Assembly (NCBI RefSeq): GCF_017591435.1
Contig: NC_059255.1
Span: 1,069,835 to 1,133,834 of the forward strand
DNA from: Portunus trituberculatus
Taxonomy: Eukaryota; Arthropoda; Malacostraca; Decapoda; Portunidae
Direction: 5' to 3'
DNA: 64,000 nucleotides
The notes beneath the pieces are model-generated. The model had not been told where the DNA came from, made no database searches, and was given only the letters and a program-made list of their open reading frames with translations. Position numbers and translations under genes: made by a program. Shown here piece after piece: positions 32,967 to 60,965 of this stretch. Position 1 is the stretch's first letter. Each line of letters starts with the position of its first letter.

Positions 32967-33837
32967 CCCACACGGTTTTTAGAACACTATTGTAGCCATT
33001 CTAATGCCATCCCTGTCTTAATTGATGGTTCCAAATTTGATGCAGGTGTTGGGTTTGGTGTGGTCTTTCCCTCCTTCTACCTAGCTGGTTGCCTTCCTTC
33101 ATTGGCATCAGTTTTTACTGGGGAGCTATCTGCCATAGTCCTTGCTTTACGGATAATTTTTACTCTTCCGGTTTAATTTTTTACAATTTTGTGATTTCGC
33201 AGTGCTCTTGTTGCTCTCTCCTCGTCTATTGTTTCCCCTAACCCATTGGTTTTATCTGCTTTGGAGTGGCTTTATCTGCTTAGCAACAGAATATATCGTG
33301 TTGGGTTCTGCTGGGTCCCTGGTCATGTTGGTGTCCCCAGGAATGAGCAGGCAGATCGTCTTGCTATAAAGAGGCGGCAATTCGCGCTCCATCTCCTACC
33401 CCTGTCCCGTTTCGAGATGTCTTCCAGTGCATTCGTTTGGTGATTGTTGCAAGTTTGCAGAGGTGGAAATCAGGGCTTGCCACTTCGAAAATGGAAGAGA
33501 TCACCATTCCATTCTCCATCACTGGACATACACCCATATCCATGACCGCCGTACATAGATCGTATTAGCGCGGCTACGAATATGTTACACGTATCTTACA
33601 TAAAGATATTTGTTGACCAGGGACACTCAACCCTGGTGTGATGACTGCCTGGTACCGCTTACGGTGCGACACTTGATTTTTTTTTTTTCTAATCTGTATT
33701 TTAATGTTTTATTTTCATTAACTGTATTTTTAGTTCATTTAATTTTGTTTTTTTAATAGCTTTTAGTTAGTTTTAAGGGGTTTTCTTTTTTAACATATTG
33801 TAGCGGCGCCAGATGACCATTGCTGTTGCGGCGCCTA
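32967..33837 (+). mobile_element. Family G LINE 3' part with RNase H
   Basis: 5'-truncated. It has RNase H blocks VLIDGSKFDAGVGFGVVF, GELSAIVLALR and FCWVPGHVGVPRNEQADRLA with frame breaks. The 3' UTR ends TAGCGGCGCCAGATGACC...TTGCGGCGCC, shared with the longer copy on the minus strand (35771-41930). 33838-34348 holds nothing recognisable. Confidence 0.8.
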
Positions 33838-34348
33838 ATAGAAAATCCATCCGTCCATCCTACCCCACTGATGGATCCCCCACCCCTCACCCCCTTATTA
33901 CCTTCGACCCGTGTGCCATCTGTTACGGGCTACACTCCCTAGTCAATTCCTCCAGCCCGCTCATTCAACCCATATATCCTTATAGAATCATTGGGCGTGC
34001 CTCACTAGCAGCCTCAGTGCCCACCATCACACGCACTAGTAGTCACTTTCCACTTTCGTGCATGAACCCATTCCCCAAAACTGATAATTCTGTAAAAGTT
34101 GCTGTCATCGTTAGAAGTAATTTGTGATGGTTATATGTGGGGTTTAAATTACTCGGAATGAAAAGCTCTGTGTGAGAAGAAGGATAAGAAAAACTGTTGA
34201 GAATGGTGAAAAGAGTTAGATAATACTATTGTTAGTTTGTACATTTTATTACTTTCTCTCCTTTTCCTGTTTTTTTTTTCTTTTCCATTTCACCTTTTTC
34301 TCTTTTTTGCCCCCTCCAGCATTGCCGTGTCTTCCAGGGAACCATATC

Positions 34349-34640
34349 ATTGTGAAGAGGCAGGGGTGAGCCAGTGTGTGTGTGTGTGTGTGTGGCCTTG
34401 CTGTAGTGTCAGGGTTGGAGGAGGTGCAGGGTAGGGAATGGTCTCATTGTGAAGGGGCAGGAGTGGGTCAGTGTCTCCTGTGGGGCCCTGCTGTGGTGTC
34501 AGGGTTGGAAGAGGTGCAGGGTAGGGAATGGTCTCATTGTGAAGGGGCAGGAGTGGGTCAGTGTGTGCTGTGGGGCCCTGCTGTGGTGTCAGGGTTGGAA
34601 GAGGTGCAGGGTAGGAATGGTCTCATTGTGAAGGGGCAGG
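34349..34640. repeat. ~90-bp minisatellite
   Basis: Three full units and a partial one starting CATTGTGAAGGGGCAGG at 34349, 34445, 34535 and 34624. Spacing is 96 (extra GT repeats), 90 and 89 bp. They translate in all frames and explain the ORFs here. Confidence 0.9.
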
Positions 34641-34654
34641 GATGAGCCAGTAGT

Positions 34655-34805
34655 CTCCTTGGCCTGTCCTACACCACACAGCATCTCCTGCTACAGCCTT
34701 CCCATTGGTTTCCTTGTCCAGTCCTCCTCCACACAGCATCCCCAGGCCTGCCACAACCTTCCCACTGGTCTCCTTGCCCAGTCCTCTTCCACACAGCCTT
34801 CCCAC
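34655..34805. repeat. ~65-bp imperfect tandem repeat
   Basis: Two to three imperfect units of the type CCACACAGCATC...CCTTCCCA...GTYTCCTTGYCCAGTCCTC. From 34806 to 35770 no gene is seen apart from short GT and CT runs. Confidence 0.7.
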
Positions 34806-35946
34806 AGTTCTGTTGCCCTCTCTTACACAAAATGCATGTGCTCAAGACATTTTCATGCTGGTAAGCAATATCCACACAAACTCATGCTACACCTGTACAA
34901 CAAACAAACACCTTCATGGGATACTCACCTTTCTTGTTGGATGTTCTTGAAAATTGACAGTCCACCCTTTCCAACAATGACCAAATGTCACCAAACCAAC
35001 AGGGCATACCTACATACGTTTTTGTTTATTAGCTACAGTATTAGGCTACAAGGGAGGCACTTAGTTAACCCCAGGACACTTTGCAGTTCATATCAGCAGT
35101 GCCAACAGTGTCATGGTGCAAGGTGAGGAAGGAGGAGAAGATGCTTCCTGTCACTCTTTCTTCAGTCCAGCTGATAAGGACATTAGGATGATTCCCTATT
35201 ATACATGAGTGCGTGTGTGTGTGTGTGTGTGTGCGCCCTTGCTGCTCCCTCACTCTCCCAGCCTGTCACTGCCTTTCTCTGCTTCTTCCATCCACTATCC
35301 ATTTTACCCTCTCCCAGTGCATCCCATCCTCTGCCAATGTGTCTTGAGTCTCTCCAAACCCTTTCCTAGGAACCTATTCCTATGTACTTCTACTGTGTGT
35401 TTGTGTCTCCCAATCTTTTTTTCAGTTTTTCTATCTTTTCAGCCTCTCCCAATTGTTTTTCTAGTTTCCCCCTATCTTTTTACCCTCCCAATCCTTTTTA
35501 GCCTATCCGAAGTCAGTTTGCAGCTCATTTCAGCATCTCCATATTTTTTTTTTAGTCAGTCTCTTTCTGCCTCTCTCAATGTATTTCCTTTCAGCCTGTC
35601 TCCAACATCTCTCAGACCAATCCAACCTTTCTCTGACACACCCAAAACACACAAAACATCTCTCTCTCTCTCTCTCTCTTTCTTTCCTCATCCTAACTAG
35701 ACTTTTTTTTTTCATGAACTGGCTACTTCTTTGTGACACTGTGGCTCAGAAGGGGAGGGGGGCGGATTTAGAATAAGGCGCCGCAACATCAGCGGTCATC
35801 TGGCGCCGCTACGAAATGTTAAAAAGGACATCGTAAAATAAAAACTAACTAAAAGCAATAAAAAAAACTACAAAACTAAAAACATGGAAAAATTCTGAAA
35901 TCAGAAGTAACTAAAATACAGTATACAATAAAAGCTAATAAAACAT

Positions 35947-37200
35947 TTAAAATACATATAATAAAATCAAATAAAATTCACAGCTTTGGGAGAAGTCCAG
36001 CTTCTCCCAAAAATCTAAAACGTCACGGCCTTGGGCCAGGCACTCTGGTCCAAGGACCTTTGATATATAATAGACACTGCTATCTCTACCGCGACAGCGG
36101 TAGAGGTAGCGGTGTCGTAACTCAATCAAACTAGGGCACTCTACCAACAGGTGCCGCACGGTGAGCGGCACCAAGCAGTCATCACAGTAAGGTTGAAGGT
36201 ACCTTTGTGTAAGGTACGTGTGACCTATACGAAGTTGCGCCAATAAAGTCTGTGCACGGCGATCCCGGACATGGGTGTATGTCCACAGAAGGAGTGTGGA
36301 AGTAGTGATCTCTCCCATTTTCGAGGTTGCGACCCTCGTTAGCCATCTCCTCTGCCAAATTGTTGCAACCGCCACACGAATTAGATTAAATACATCTCGA
36401 AACGGAACAGGGGCGCGACTTGCTGCCTCTTTAGCGAGGTGATCTGCGTGTTCATTCCCTGGAACACCTACGTGACCAGGGACCCAACAGAACCCAACAC
36501 GATATCCTCGTTGGGTAAGAACATATAGCCACTCCAGGGCTGATAAAACCAAAGGGTTAAAGGATATAGTGCAAGAGAGAGAAGTAAGAGCACTGCGACA
36601 GTCACTAAAAATTGTAAAAAACGAAACCGGGAGAGTAAAAATTATTTGTAAAGCTAGGACTATGGCAGACAGCTCCGCAGTAAAGACGGATGCCACTGAA
36701 GGAAGGCTGCCACACGATAAAAAGAGGAAAACCACACTAAACCCAACGCCTGCGTCGGATTTGGAACCATCAGTAAAAACAGGAATATCATTAGAATGAA
36801 TAAAAAAGTTCTAAAAACTGTGTGTGGGACAGAGCTGGCAGAAAATCCTTCTTGCCATCCATGGCAGGAGGGCATAATGAGATAACAGGAAGCTGCCAAT
36901 AACCAACTCGTGGGAGACGGAAAGAGTACACAGGAGTGGGGTTGATAGATAAATCCGCCATGAGATTTGCAACTCGATGGCCAAAAGGTTTAGGGAGACC
37001 AGGTCAAGTGACATACACCTGCGAACGAGAGTCCACAATATTGACAGACAAGGGACAGAATCAGGAAGACGGTGGGTGCGAAACCAACACCGGAGCATCG
37101 AAGACTGGCGCCGAAGGTCGAGCGGCCAGAATCCAGCATCCACTAATAGACTAGGTATTGGGGATGTCCGAAATGCACACGTAGCCAATCAGACCCAAGC
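35947..37200 (-). pseudogene. Family G LINE ORF2: RT end and RNase H
   Basis: The 36735-35947 frame carries the RNase H blocks AELSAIVLALQ, IFSDCRSALTSL and CWVPGHVGVPGNEHADHLAKEA and ends with a Cys/His tail (YCDDCLVPLTVRHLLVECPS). The first RNase H Asp (DGSK) lies just upstream in another frame at about 36780. Between 36800 and 37200 lies the connection from RT. Confidence 0.8.
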
Positions 37201-38620
37201 ATGATGCACGGAGTTAAGCACGTGTAGCCGTGCATCCGTTGCGGATGAGTAGATCTCACTGCCGTATTCCAGCTTTGGAAGTATAAGTGTACGGTGCAGA
37301 AGCAGCAAAGTGTCCCTGTCCGCACCCCAAGAGGTGTGACTTAAAACCCGAAGAGGGGATAGTGCCGTCCTGCAAGACGCTTTAAGAGAACGGAAATGGA
37401 GAACCCAAGTAAGACAGTTGTCAAACAATAGGCCAAGATATCCAGTGGCCTCCACACATGAGATGCGTTTACTGGCTAAATATAAATCGGGATCTGGATG
37501 AACGCCACGATTACGACAAAAATGCATAGACACGGTCTTTGAGGTGGAAAAACGAAAACCATTTATGTTGGCCCAACTGGACACCTGATTGATTGCCAGT
37601 TGGAGCTTTCGCTCAATCAGTGACATCCTAGCAGCAGCAAAAGAGATGCATAAGTCGTCCACATGTGAACGCCATCTGGAAGAGTATCAATAACACCATT
37701 AATGGCGACTGCGAATAATGTAACACTAAGAATACTTCCCTGTGGGACGCCATCATTTAGAGCGGTAGCCTTGGAGAGAACGCTCTCAACTCGAATCCGT
37801 GAAAGACGTCTGGATAAAAACTGCTGAATAAAAATAGGAAGGTGGCAACAGAGGCCAAAATTAAACAAGGACTGTAAAATGCCATGACACCAAGCCGTGC
37901 CGTAGGCCTTCTCCAGGTCAAAAAACACTTTTGCTTGATGGTGGTGATTAGCGAAGGCCTCACAAATAGAAGACTCAAGGGATAAAAGAGCATCAGTAGT
38001 AGACCTCATCTTTTGGAAGCTGTACTGTACCGATGAAAAGTACTTTCCCCTCTCCAAGTACCACATGAGTCTTACATTTACCATCTTTCCCTTTAGGCTT
38101 CAAAGATATAGGAGAACCACTTTCCCAGGCAAATGGGAGAACCACTGCCAAGAAGAACATGGAAAGTCACCGGTATGCCAAATCATATTATAAAGATTTA
38201 ATAAAAAGTTAAAAGCACGGTCAGACATGTGACGCAAAAAGGTATAAGGAATGTCGTCTGGACCAGGAGAAGAGTCATGACACTGGGACAAAGCAGTCCG
38301 CAACTTGGAGGCAGAGAAGGGGACATTATAGGACTCCCCTCCAGTGGAAGAAAAATTTATGCCGAGAAATTCCATTCTCTGGCGGTGACATGCGCCTGGG
38401 AAGATCCTTCCGGGAAACACTGGCAAAGTGCTCCGCGAAGAGGTCGGCGACAGTCTTAGGGTCTGCCACCGTCCGCCCAACAGAAAACAAAACTGGTGGG
38501 GAAGGAGCAGAATACTTCCCAGCAATTCGGCGAATTTTGTTGAAGACATCCGTAAGAGGGGTGCAGACGTTTATGGAAGAAACATAGGCTTTCCAAGAGG
38601 CTCTTTGTGCCTCTTTCAAA
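37189..38620 (-). pseudogene. Family G LINE ORF2: reverse transcriptase
   Basis: Spread over three frames. SPGPDDIPYTFLRHM and FPCSSWQ lie at about 38200-38300. VFFDLEKAYGTAWCHGIL has the first catalytic Asp of the RT core, with NDGVPQGSILSVTLFAVAING at about 37700. The usual YADD block reads as VDDLCISF across a frame break near 37660. The thumb-like region (STSKTVSMHFCR, YLGLLFD, LPKLEYGSEIY) follows. It is non-functional as read. Confidence 0.8.
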
Positions 38621-39530
38621 ACGCGGCGAGCCCGAGCTCGGCAGCGCCGAAAAGCTTCCAGGCACTGCGGGTCCCCACGATGTTGCTGGAGACGAGAGAA
38701 AGTTTCTCTTTCACAGCTTTAGTGCATGCTGCGTTCCACCAAGGAACGGGACGCTTAGTAAGGCGACCGGACGTCCTAGGGATTGTCTGAAGTGCTACTG
38801 AATGTAAAAAATCGGTAAAATAATCAACAGTCTCAGCACAAGTAGAAAAGTCAGCCAGTGGACGGATAAAAGAGCTAAAGCCTGTGAATCGAGGCCAATC
38901 TGCCTTGTCTAAAACCCAGCGTGCGGGCCGGAACTGTGGCTCAGAGTTCACAGATTGTAATAAAATCGGAAATTGGTCACTACCGTGTAAGTCCGGTAGG
39001 ACCCGCCAATTAAAATCAAGGAAGGAATTAGATGAACACAGAGAAAGATCGATAGCTGTAAAAGTCCCAGTAGGACTGTGGAAATGTGTAACATCCCCAG
39101 AATTTAAAATCTCCAATCCCTCATCCTCAATAAAAGAACCAATTAAAACCCCACAAGGATTAATAGCACCTTCATCCCACAATGGGTGATGGCCGTTAAA
39201 ATCTCCCAACAAGAGGAAAGGTGGAATCACCTGACGCACCAAGCCGTCAAGCTCACCCCTGGAGACAGGAAGCCGAGGAGGGAGATATAAACTGCAAATA
39301 GTGTAGGATCATCCCATAAAAACTTTAACAGCAACCACCTGAACGGGAGAGTTGAGTTGCAAGGGGACAACAGGTATGTCTTGACGGACAAGGATAGCTG
39401 TGCCACCATGGTGGCCCTGGTCAGGGAAAGGAGTGTTAAAAAAGGCACGATAGCCAGGAGGACTAGAATAAGTACTATCACCTAGCATAGTCTCTTGTAG
39501 AGCTACACAGGCTGGAGAGAACTCCGACAA
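38616..39530 (-). pseudogene. Family G LINE ORF2: APE-type endonuclease
   Basis: Motifs in order: VALQETMLGD, GHHGGTAILVRQDIPV, then after a frameshift near 39235 LLGDFNGHHPLWDEGAINPCG, TFTAIDLSLCSSN and LHGSDQFPILL. These match the metal-binding and catalytic blocks of LINE endonucleases. ORF2 probably starts near 39590, close to the ORF1 stop. Confidence 0.8.
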
Positions 39531-39598
39531 TAAAGCTCGGAGTTCCCCCCACGAGGCGCTAAGGCCTCTACTGTTCCACTGTAGAAGCTTGAAGATGA

Positions 39599-41479
39599 CT
39601 ATTTAGGTGCAGTGGACGGGCGAGCCTTTTGAAGGGGCTGCCCGTGACTCACCTGACTAGAAATAATCAAGCGACGAGAAGACACCAGGAGTTGTGATGT
39701 GCCGGGTCGTTGGACTGCTGCCTTTTGGCTTACCGGTGAGTGATGCGAACCATCATCACTCCTACCAGTCCTCAGAGGACGAGGGTCAGCCTGGACTCCA
39801 CTTTTTGACACAGCGGGTCCACAAGGGACGGCTGTGACAATATCATCGGACGTCTCCATGCTAAGACTGTCCTCATCACAAGAAGCCCGATGTGAGACGT
39901 AGGGCGTCACAGAAGGTTGGGCAAAAACTACTGAAGCTACCATTGCAGAGCGGTCCATGGGGGACTCACGATCATGTACACTGGGAGAAACCTTAGATTG
40001 CTTATGCTGAGCTAAATCTATCAACTCCGCAGAGCCGTGGTGCCGCTTGGTCAGTCCCTTCAAAGGCTTAGGCGATGCAGGGGGCAAATGGACATCCACT
40101 ACATGGGTTACCTTGGTCATATCCGGATTATTCCCGTCACTTCTTACAGATGACTCAACTGAGTTGTCGGACAAAAGGGCAAACCTATTAGCCAGATGTA
40201 CAGGACCATCCACCCCAACAGAGCGAGAGGTAGCAGGAGGAGTTGTCTTCGGACCGGCAGACTCAGCTGAAGAGCGAGCGGCCAATGAAGCATAGGAAGT
40301 CGCACCAGTACCGTCCTTCTGGCAGTACAGAAGTTCGCGGCGGGCGCTGTAAAATGTCCTGCTCCAGGCAATACCTTGGGCATTGCTTGGAATGTGCCTG
40401 GTGAGCATCACGGCAATGGAACAATAAGCAGCAGCATTGCAATGCTCCTCAGAATGTGAGTCTAGTACAGAGCAATTACCACATCGAGAAGCTTCCTTAC
40501 ATGAGCTTTTGCCGTGACCGTACCCATAACATGAAAAACACTGAAGAGGGTGAGAAACAAAACGCCTCACCCTAAGATTGATAGGACCGATATGAACACG
40601 GTCTGGGAGGGTGGAACCAAAGGTGAGAAGGACCATGTTGGAAGAGTTCCTCATCTTAGTCACCTTTTGGACTGAATTAGGACACATTGCTAGTATTTCC
40701 TCGTCAGGAAATTCATAAAGATCCTGACTGTACACACAACTTTTACTGTAATTAAAGGTGGGATGTGCCTTAATAGTCTCAAACATGCTGTCAGAAGGAC
40801 ATGGTAGATGTTGCAACATCCTTGCCTGCGTGATATCTTTAGCTCGCACTAGCACCCCCTTACCATACTTCTTGAGGTTTCCCTCAGGAATCATGCCGAT
40901 CTCTTTGGACAGGTACCGGGAGGCATGGATGAAATTTCCGCGCCCATTTCTGTAGTACGCCACAAACCAACGTGGAGGTGGGATGTGGCGAACTTCTGGA
41001 ACTGAATTCTCTAAGTAGCTTTCAAAAACATTTGGGATTTAATCCATGTCACTGTCTGAAATATTACATGACTGGAGAAATTCAGTTTTAAAGCCAGAGC
41101 TGGCAAGGGGCAGAGATGCTACATGTTCAAAAGCCAAACGGGCTTCATCACATGACATAAACGTCACATAGCAGCGGTTAGAAGGAAAGTCCTTATCATA
41201 AACCAGTTGAATGCGAATAACTGTACCATACACCTTGAGAAGTGAGTGCAAGGCATGATAGGAAAATGATGGATTAACATTTACCATTAAAAGGGAGTCA
41301 TATGCAGCAGAAATGCATCCCTCAGAAGAACTTCCAGAACAGGAGACTGCTGCGGGAGACCCTTGTGGAAGGGAATCCTCCTTCCTACTCAGACCTGAAG
41401 ATGACGTCTCGCGGGCCACGTCAGCCATCTCACGAGAACCTGAAAGTTTTTGTGTTTTCCCATAAGCAAACAGTAACAC
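39599..41479 (-). pseudogene. Family G LINE ORF1: RRM-like plus zinc knuckles
   Basis: One frame from an ATG at 41479 with a single in-frame TAA at 41041-41043. Before the stop is an RRM-like fold (LLMVNVNPSFSYHALHSLL, NRCYVTFMSCDEARLAFEHV). After it the frame continues with KGVLVRAKDITQARML and gag-type CCHC knuckles CFSCYGYGHGKSSC and CGNCSVLDSHSEEHC, then a Ser/Pro-rich tail. Without the stop the protein would be about 625 residues. It would package LINE RNA. Confidence 0.8.
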
Positions 41480-41930
41480 AAAAGATTAGCTCCAGGGGCA
41501 AGGGAAACCACCTACTGGGACAACAATGGGAGCGAGCGCTGGCTGCCGTGGACGGGTACCTCGTCCCCATGCGGACCAATCGTTTTAAAAAAAGGCCCCA
41601 CATGATGCAGAATGTTTGTCCACGACAGAGCTGAGACCCCCCTCCCAAAGCATCCCAGCCTGGACACCCAACCATCCAGCACAGGACGGCCCATATTGGG
41701 CGATCCCTCCAGCGGGTGGCTCCGCTGGTCCACTGGCAGCCTACTTAGGAACCATTTAGTCTGGCCCCTCACTGGCGACCTTACTAGCATGGGTAGCCCT
41801 CTCCCCCCCGAAAGGGCAGAGCAGGGGCCTAAGCCCCATCTAGCCTAGCTCGCCAGGTCACAGGAGCATGCAAGCCCCCCCACCACGACAAGGCGGTTCC
41901 CATCTGGGGGGAGGGAAGGGGGAAGGAGGC

Positions 41931-42105
41931 ATCTCTGTCCTTCATCTCATGCGTAATGTCCACCCACTAATCTTCTTTGAAAGGATTGGCATAATTGTAA
42001 GCCGAGGTTTTAGGAGGCTGGCATTGCAGAAATCAATTAGCCTTGCAGTGTGGCGAGGTGCTCCATCTTGCACAATATTACACTCTTCCATACAATCATC
42101 TTAAC
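41931..42105 (-). pseudogene. Possible Tc1/mariner-like transposase scrap
   Basis: On the minus strand a frame shows VQDGAPRHTARLIDF, like the second catalytic Asp block (QDGAP.H) of Tc1/mariner transposases. It is short, with flanking stops and nothing else conserved. Confidence 0.35.
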
Positions 42106-42185
42106 TCATCCAGCTAATTCAAAGTAGTTATTCTGGCTCGTCCTAAGTGTTCAGTTCACTATACGATCATTCACTTTTTATTTAT

Positions 42186-42390
42186 ATATTTTTTTTTAAT
42201 ACCATGGGCCTTTCACAGGAAATTATGGGATACTTTTATGGGGTACCTCCTATCTCAAAGCCCAGCCGCTAGGAAACCATTGCCCCGAGTGAGGAAATCC
42301 AACCTACACTCGGAGCGTGGACAGGATTTGAACCCACGTGCTTGGAGACCCCAAAGCACACATGGTTCCACTGTACCACAGTGGCCCTTT
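42186..42390 (-). mobile_element. tRNA-derived SINE (second family), copy 1
   Basis: Minus strand: box A-like GTGGTACAGTGGAACCATG and box B GGTTCAAATCC, then a body ending GAAAGGCCCATGGTATT and an A-rich tail (seen as T-run at 42190-42200). It shares its whole length with the copy at 42731-42958. Confidence 0.8.
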
Positions 42391-42730
42391 AGTTGCATTT
42401 TCAGGAACATAACCCAATAGTATATCTGGGATTATCTGTTAATTACAAAATACAAACAACAAAAATAAAGTGGTGACAAAGCTAACCCCCTCTCCTCCCC
42501 CTACCACAAAGCCCACAACCAAGTGGCTACCAGCCTGGGGGTGCAGGTGGCAGCCAGCAGGGGAGCAAGTATACAGGTGTGCCAGTAATTGGCCTCATTT
42601 CAGTACAGGTAAGTGCAAACAAGTTGAGTTGACCAGAAATAGATCTCTGCCATGTCTGACTTCCTCCTCCTTTCTTAGTGTCTGTGTTTCCTTTCCTTCA
42701 TTAACCTCTCCTCTTGCCATCCATTCTTCC

Positions 42731-42958
42731 TTTTTTTCTTTTTTTTTTTATACCATGTGGGCTTTTCACGGGAATTTCTGGGCTAAAGGGATACTTTTTA
42801 AGGTACCTCCTATCTCAAAGCCCACCTGCTAGAAACCGTTGCCCTGAGTGAGGAAACCCAGCCTACACTTGGACCGTGAACAGGATTCGAACCCGTGCGC
42901 TTGGAGACCCTCGGATCCCAAAGCATGCATGGTTCCACTGTACCACGGCAGCCCCTTT
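42731..42958 (-). mobile_element. tRNA-derived SINE (second family), copy 2
   Basis: Minus strand: box A-like GTGGTACAGTGGAACCATG, box B GGTTCGAATCC, a shared body (GAGATAGGAGGTACC) and a poly(A) tail. The stretch between box A and box B is long, suggesting a Leu/Ser-type tRNA origin (inference). Confidence 0.8.
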
Positions 42959-43261
42959 TCTATGTTTACCTCCACCTCTCCTTTCCTCTCCTCTCTCTGT
43001 AATCCATACTCTTCCACACCTCTTCCTCCTCTCCACACAACCACTCCTCCCCCTCCCTCCTCCTCTTTCCCCTCCCCTCCTCCTCCTTACTAGCACTGAG
43101 GCCCACCTCCACTGTTACCTCAATCTCCCAGCCCTCTCTTGCTGAATTGTATGGAGTAAAATGTGGAGGCAGGCAAGTTGTTTTAATAGTTTACTTGAGG
43201 TCATCACAGTGTCTAGTTGAGTTACAGGTGAAGACGACAGGTTAAGTATGAGCTTAGGGCT

Positions 43262-43520
43262 AACATTGCATTGATTACACTTCCCTGCCTGTCTTCTTAC
43301 TCTAGACTTGTTCATATTACTAAGTGTGCATTGGTGAAACATTCCTGCCTGTCTATACTAACTTTGTATTGGTAACGTGTGTTCTGTCCTGTCGTCATAT
43401 TTACTAAGTGTGCATTGGTCAGACTCCAATATCTTACTGTCTATCTGTCATGTTACTAACTTTGCATCTTAACTCTATTTCTTCCTATTACTAAGTTTGC
43501 ATTGATAAAACTTCCTTCTT
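43262..43520. repeat. ~60-bp degenerate tandem repeat
   Basis: About five imperfect units with the core TTACTAAGTTTGCATTGGT followed by a pyrimidine-rich stretch. The rest of 42960-44430 is low-complexity, without a recognisable gene; its right end probably includes the ETFDH 3' UTR, with a minus-strand AATAAA at 44132-44137. Confidence 0.7.
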
Positions 43521-44437
43521 CACTTCACCTCATCTCTTTACTATGGTTATATTTGCATTGTCTTTTCCTTACTGTCTATTCTCTCTTTCTTTGTCAGTTT
43601 GTCAGTGTCATGTCTTCCTTTCACCAGTTATTATGTATGTCCTATACATTTTATATTGTCCTTTCTCTTTACTCTCTCTATCATTGTCAGTTTTCTCAGT
43701 CATTATGTTGTATCTATTTGTTTTACTGTCTTTCCTTGTATTGCCTTTCTCTTGTATCTGTCTTGTCCATCGTTTCTTGTATATATCTCTTACACAATCC
43801 TCTATTCTTTTCTCATGGTTTCTCTTTTTCTTGCATCCTTTATTGTCTTTACTTTTCCTACACATTCATTATATCTGAACCACATTTACTAAAAACATTA
43901 TTTTGCATTTAATTTTTTAAGTCCATTCATCTCTGTTTCTCCTGCCCATCCATTTCCTGTTTTCAAAATTATCTGTCAGTCTGTCTAGGTAGAGTCACAT
44001 CTAGTAAGCCAAGGCCATGCAACACAACACAGTCCACCCTATACACCCTGTAGCCACCCAACCAACAAAGGGAACAAAAAGCTGCGGACAAAACTCTTCA
44101 TAACTTAAAACTCTATTGGAAGAGAAATTAATTTATTACTTACTGAGATTAATTTAAATAAAAACCACTAGGGCATTAATATTTTACATCACTGACTGTA
44201 CATGAGTAAGCCATCTCATAGAAAATATAAAATGTACAAATCTATACTTTATCTTTATGTACACAACACGCACTCAAATGCACTCTATTGCAGACTGTGG
44301 CACTCAAAAGGATGATACGGGAGACGAAGGCTTGGAGGTACACAGTAAAGGAGGCAAGTATGCTGCCTTAGGGACCCTCCTGTCAGCCTGCCTTCCTCCA
44401 CACACCATCTAAGGGAGACAGCAGGGTTAGAGCCATG

Positions 44438-44573
<136 letters not shown>

Positions 44574-44962
44574 TTGCTGAGAAGGTTCAAGGCAACTATT
44601 CAATTAATAATGAAAAATTAAGAATACTTGGTATGACTTTTGCATTGGAAGTGATTAGACTAATGGTGAAAGTAAGTAATGAAGTAATCCTGCGCTGTGG
44701 TGTGATGTTTTGTGTTTACTTGTGTGAGGTTTTCCATTCAGTAATGTTAAATAATGTTGGCAAAATGGAGTGAAAAGGATTAAATAGCTTTAGAAAACAT
44801 ACACATATCTATTTAGTTTCTCCACAAAATGATGAATTACAGCAACAAACATAAGAACAATACAAATCTACATGAAATTAAAGCATGTATCTTAAATTGG
44901 CTGTAAAGACGATATCATCTTGCTTTCTTTTAGGTAGAGAGTCAACACACGCACCTCGCCCA

Positions 44963-60112
<15,150 letters not shown>

Positions 60113-60147
60113 CTTAAACAAATAGAAACAGTTAACTCAATTGCATG

Positions 60148-60600
60148 TACTGTAAGATCTCACTGTTATATAGAGAAGGCAATACTAATAGCTAACTCAA
60201 TCCTCTGTACTGTGTCTAAGATCTCACTGTTAAATCAAGATGGTAATAGTAATGGCTAACTCAACCCTGTGTACTGTGTCTAAGATCTCACTATTATATA
60301 AAGATGGCAATACTAATGGCTAACTCTCTACCGTATGTATTGTCTAAGATCTCACTGTTATATTAAGAGGAGAATGGTAACTAGCTCTCTTCTTTTATGT
60401 AAGGGAAACTGGCTAAGGGCAACAAAAAGTATAAAAAAAAAAGCCCATTTAATTGTCAGTCTCCTATCCTATGTACTGTGTCTAAGATCTTGCTGTTATA
60501 TAGAGAGAGCAATAGTAATGGTTAATTCTCTATCCTCTGTACTGTGTCTGAGATCTCATTGGTATATCAAGAGTGGAATGGTCAAGTGATTCAAATGATC
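60148..60600. repeat. ~65-bp minisatellite
   Basis: Six units with the core TGTACTGTGTCTAAGATCTC (last few degenerate), interrupted at about 60395-60460 by a LINE-H 3' scrap. An isolated further unit occurs at 61828. Confidence 0.85.
60395..60460 (-). mobile_element. LINE-H 3' UTR scrap
   Basis: The complement contains GCCCTTAGCCAGTTTCCCTT, the 3' end type also seen at 49200 and 60966. Confidence 0.5.
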
Positions 60601-60647
60601 TATAATGAAAAAATGTGTAATAGAATAAAAAGAAGAAATAAAAGGAG

Positions 60648-60681
<34 letters not shown>

Positions 60682-60965
60682 GCAACGATGAAAATAGTGA
60701 AACTAATTATCCAAAATGTTCTACACTGATAAGGAAGCCATGGAATAGAAAGAAGAAAGAGAAAATGGAGAAAGAAAAATACGTAAAGACTAAAAATAAT
60801 GAACTTGACAAAATTTGCAATATAGAGTGGAGTGATCTAGTGAGGCAATATGATAAGAGACTAAGAAAAAATTAAGAAAGTAAAGGAAAATTGCAAAAAA
60901 TAAAAATAATGAGTTTAAAAAACTAAAACGAGTCTGTTATTTTTTCTTCTATTTCATTTTTTAAG

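Larger units (their letters stand above)
35771..41930 (-). mobile_element. Family G RNase H-bearing LINE, near full length
   Basis: A minus-strand non-LTR element with a GC-rich 5' UTR (about 41480-41930), ORF1 with RRM-like and zinc-knuckle domains, then ORF2 with APE endonuclease, RT and RNase H, and a 3' end containing two GGCGCC boxes (35776-35816). RNase H downstream of RT places it in the I/R1/LOA side of LINEs. Frameshifts break ORF2 and one stop breaks ORF1. The 5' boundary is approximate. Confidence 0.85.

Noticed and set aside
34376..34645. Protein with repeated GRNGLIVKGQ-type segments
   Set aside because: It is the 90-bp minisatellite read in frame, open in several frames alike.
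43502..43912. Hydrophobic 136-codon frame resembling a membrane protein
   Set aside because: CT/TTA-rich low-complexity DNA open in three frames; no conserved motif.
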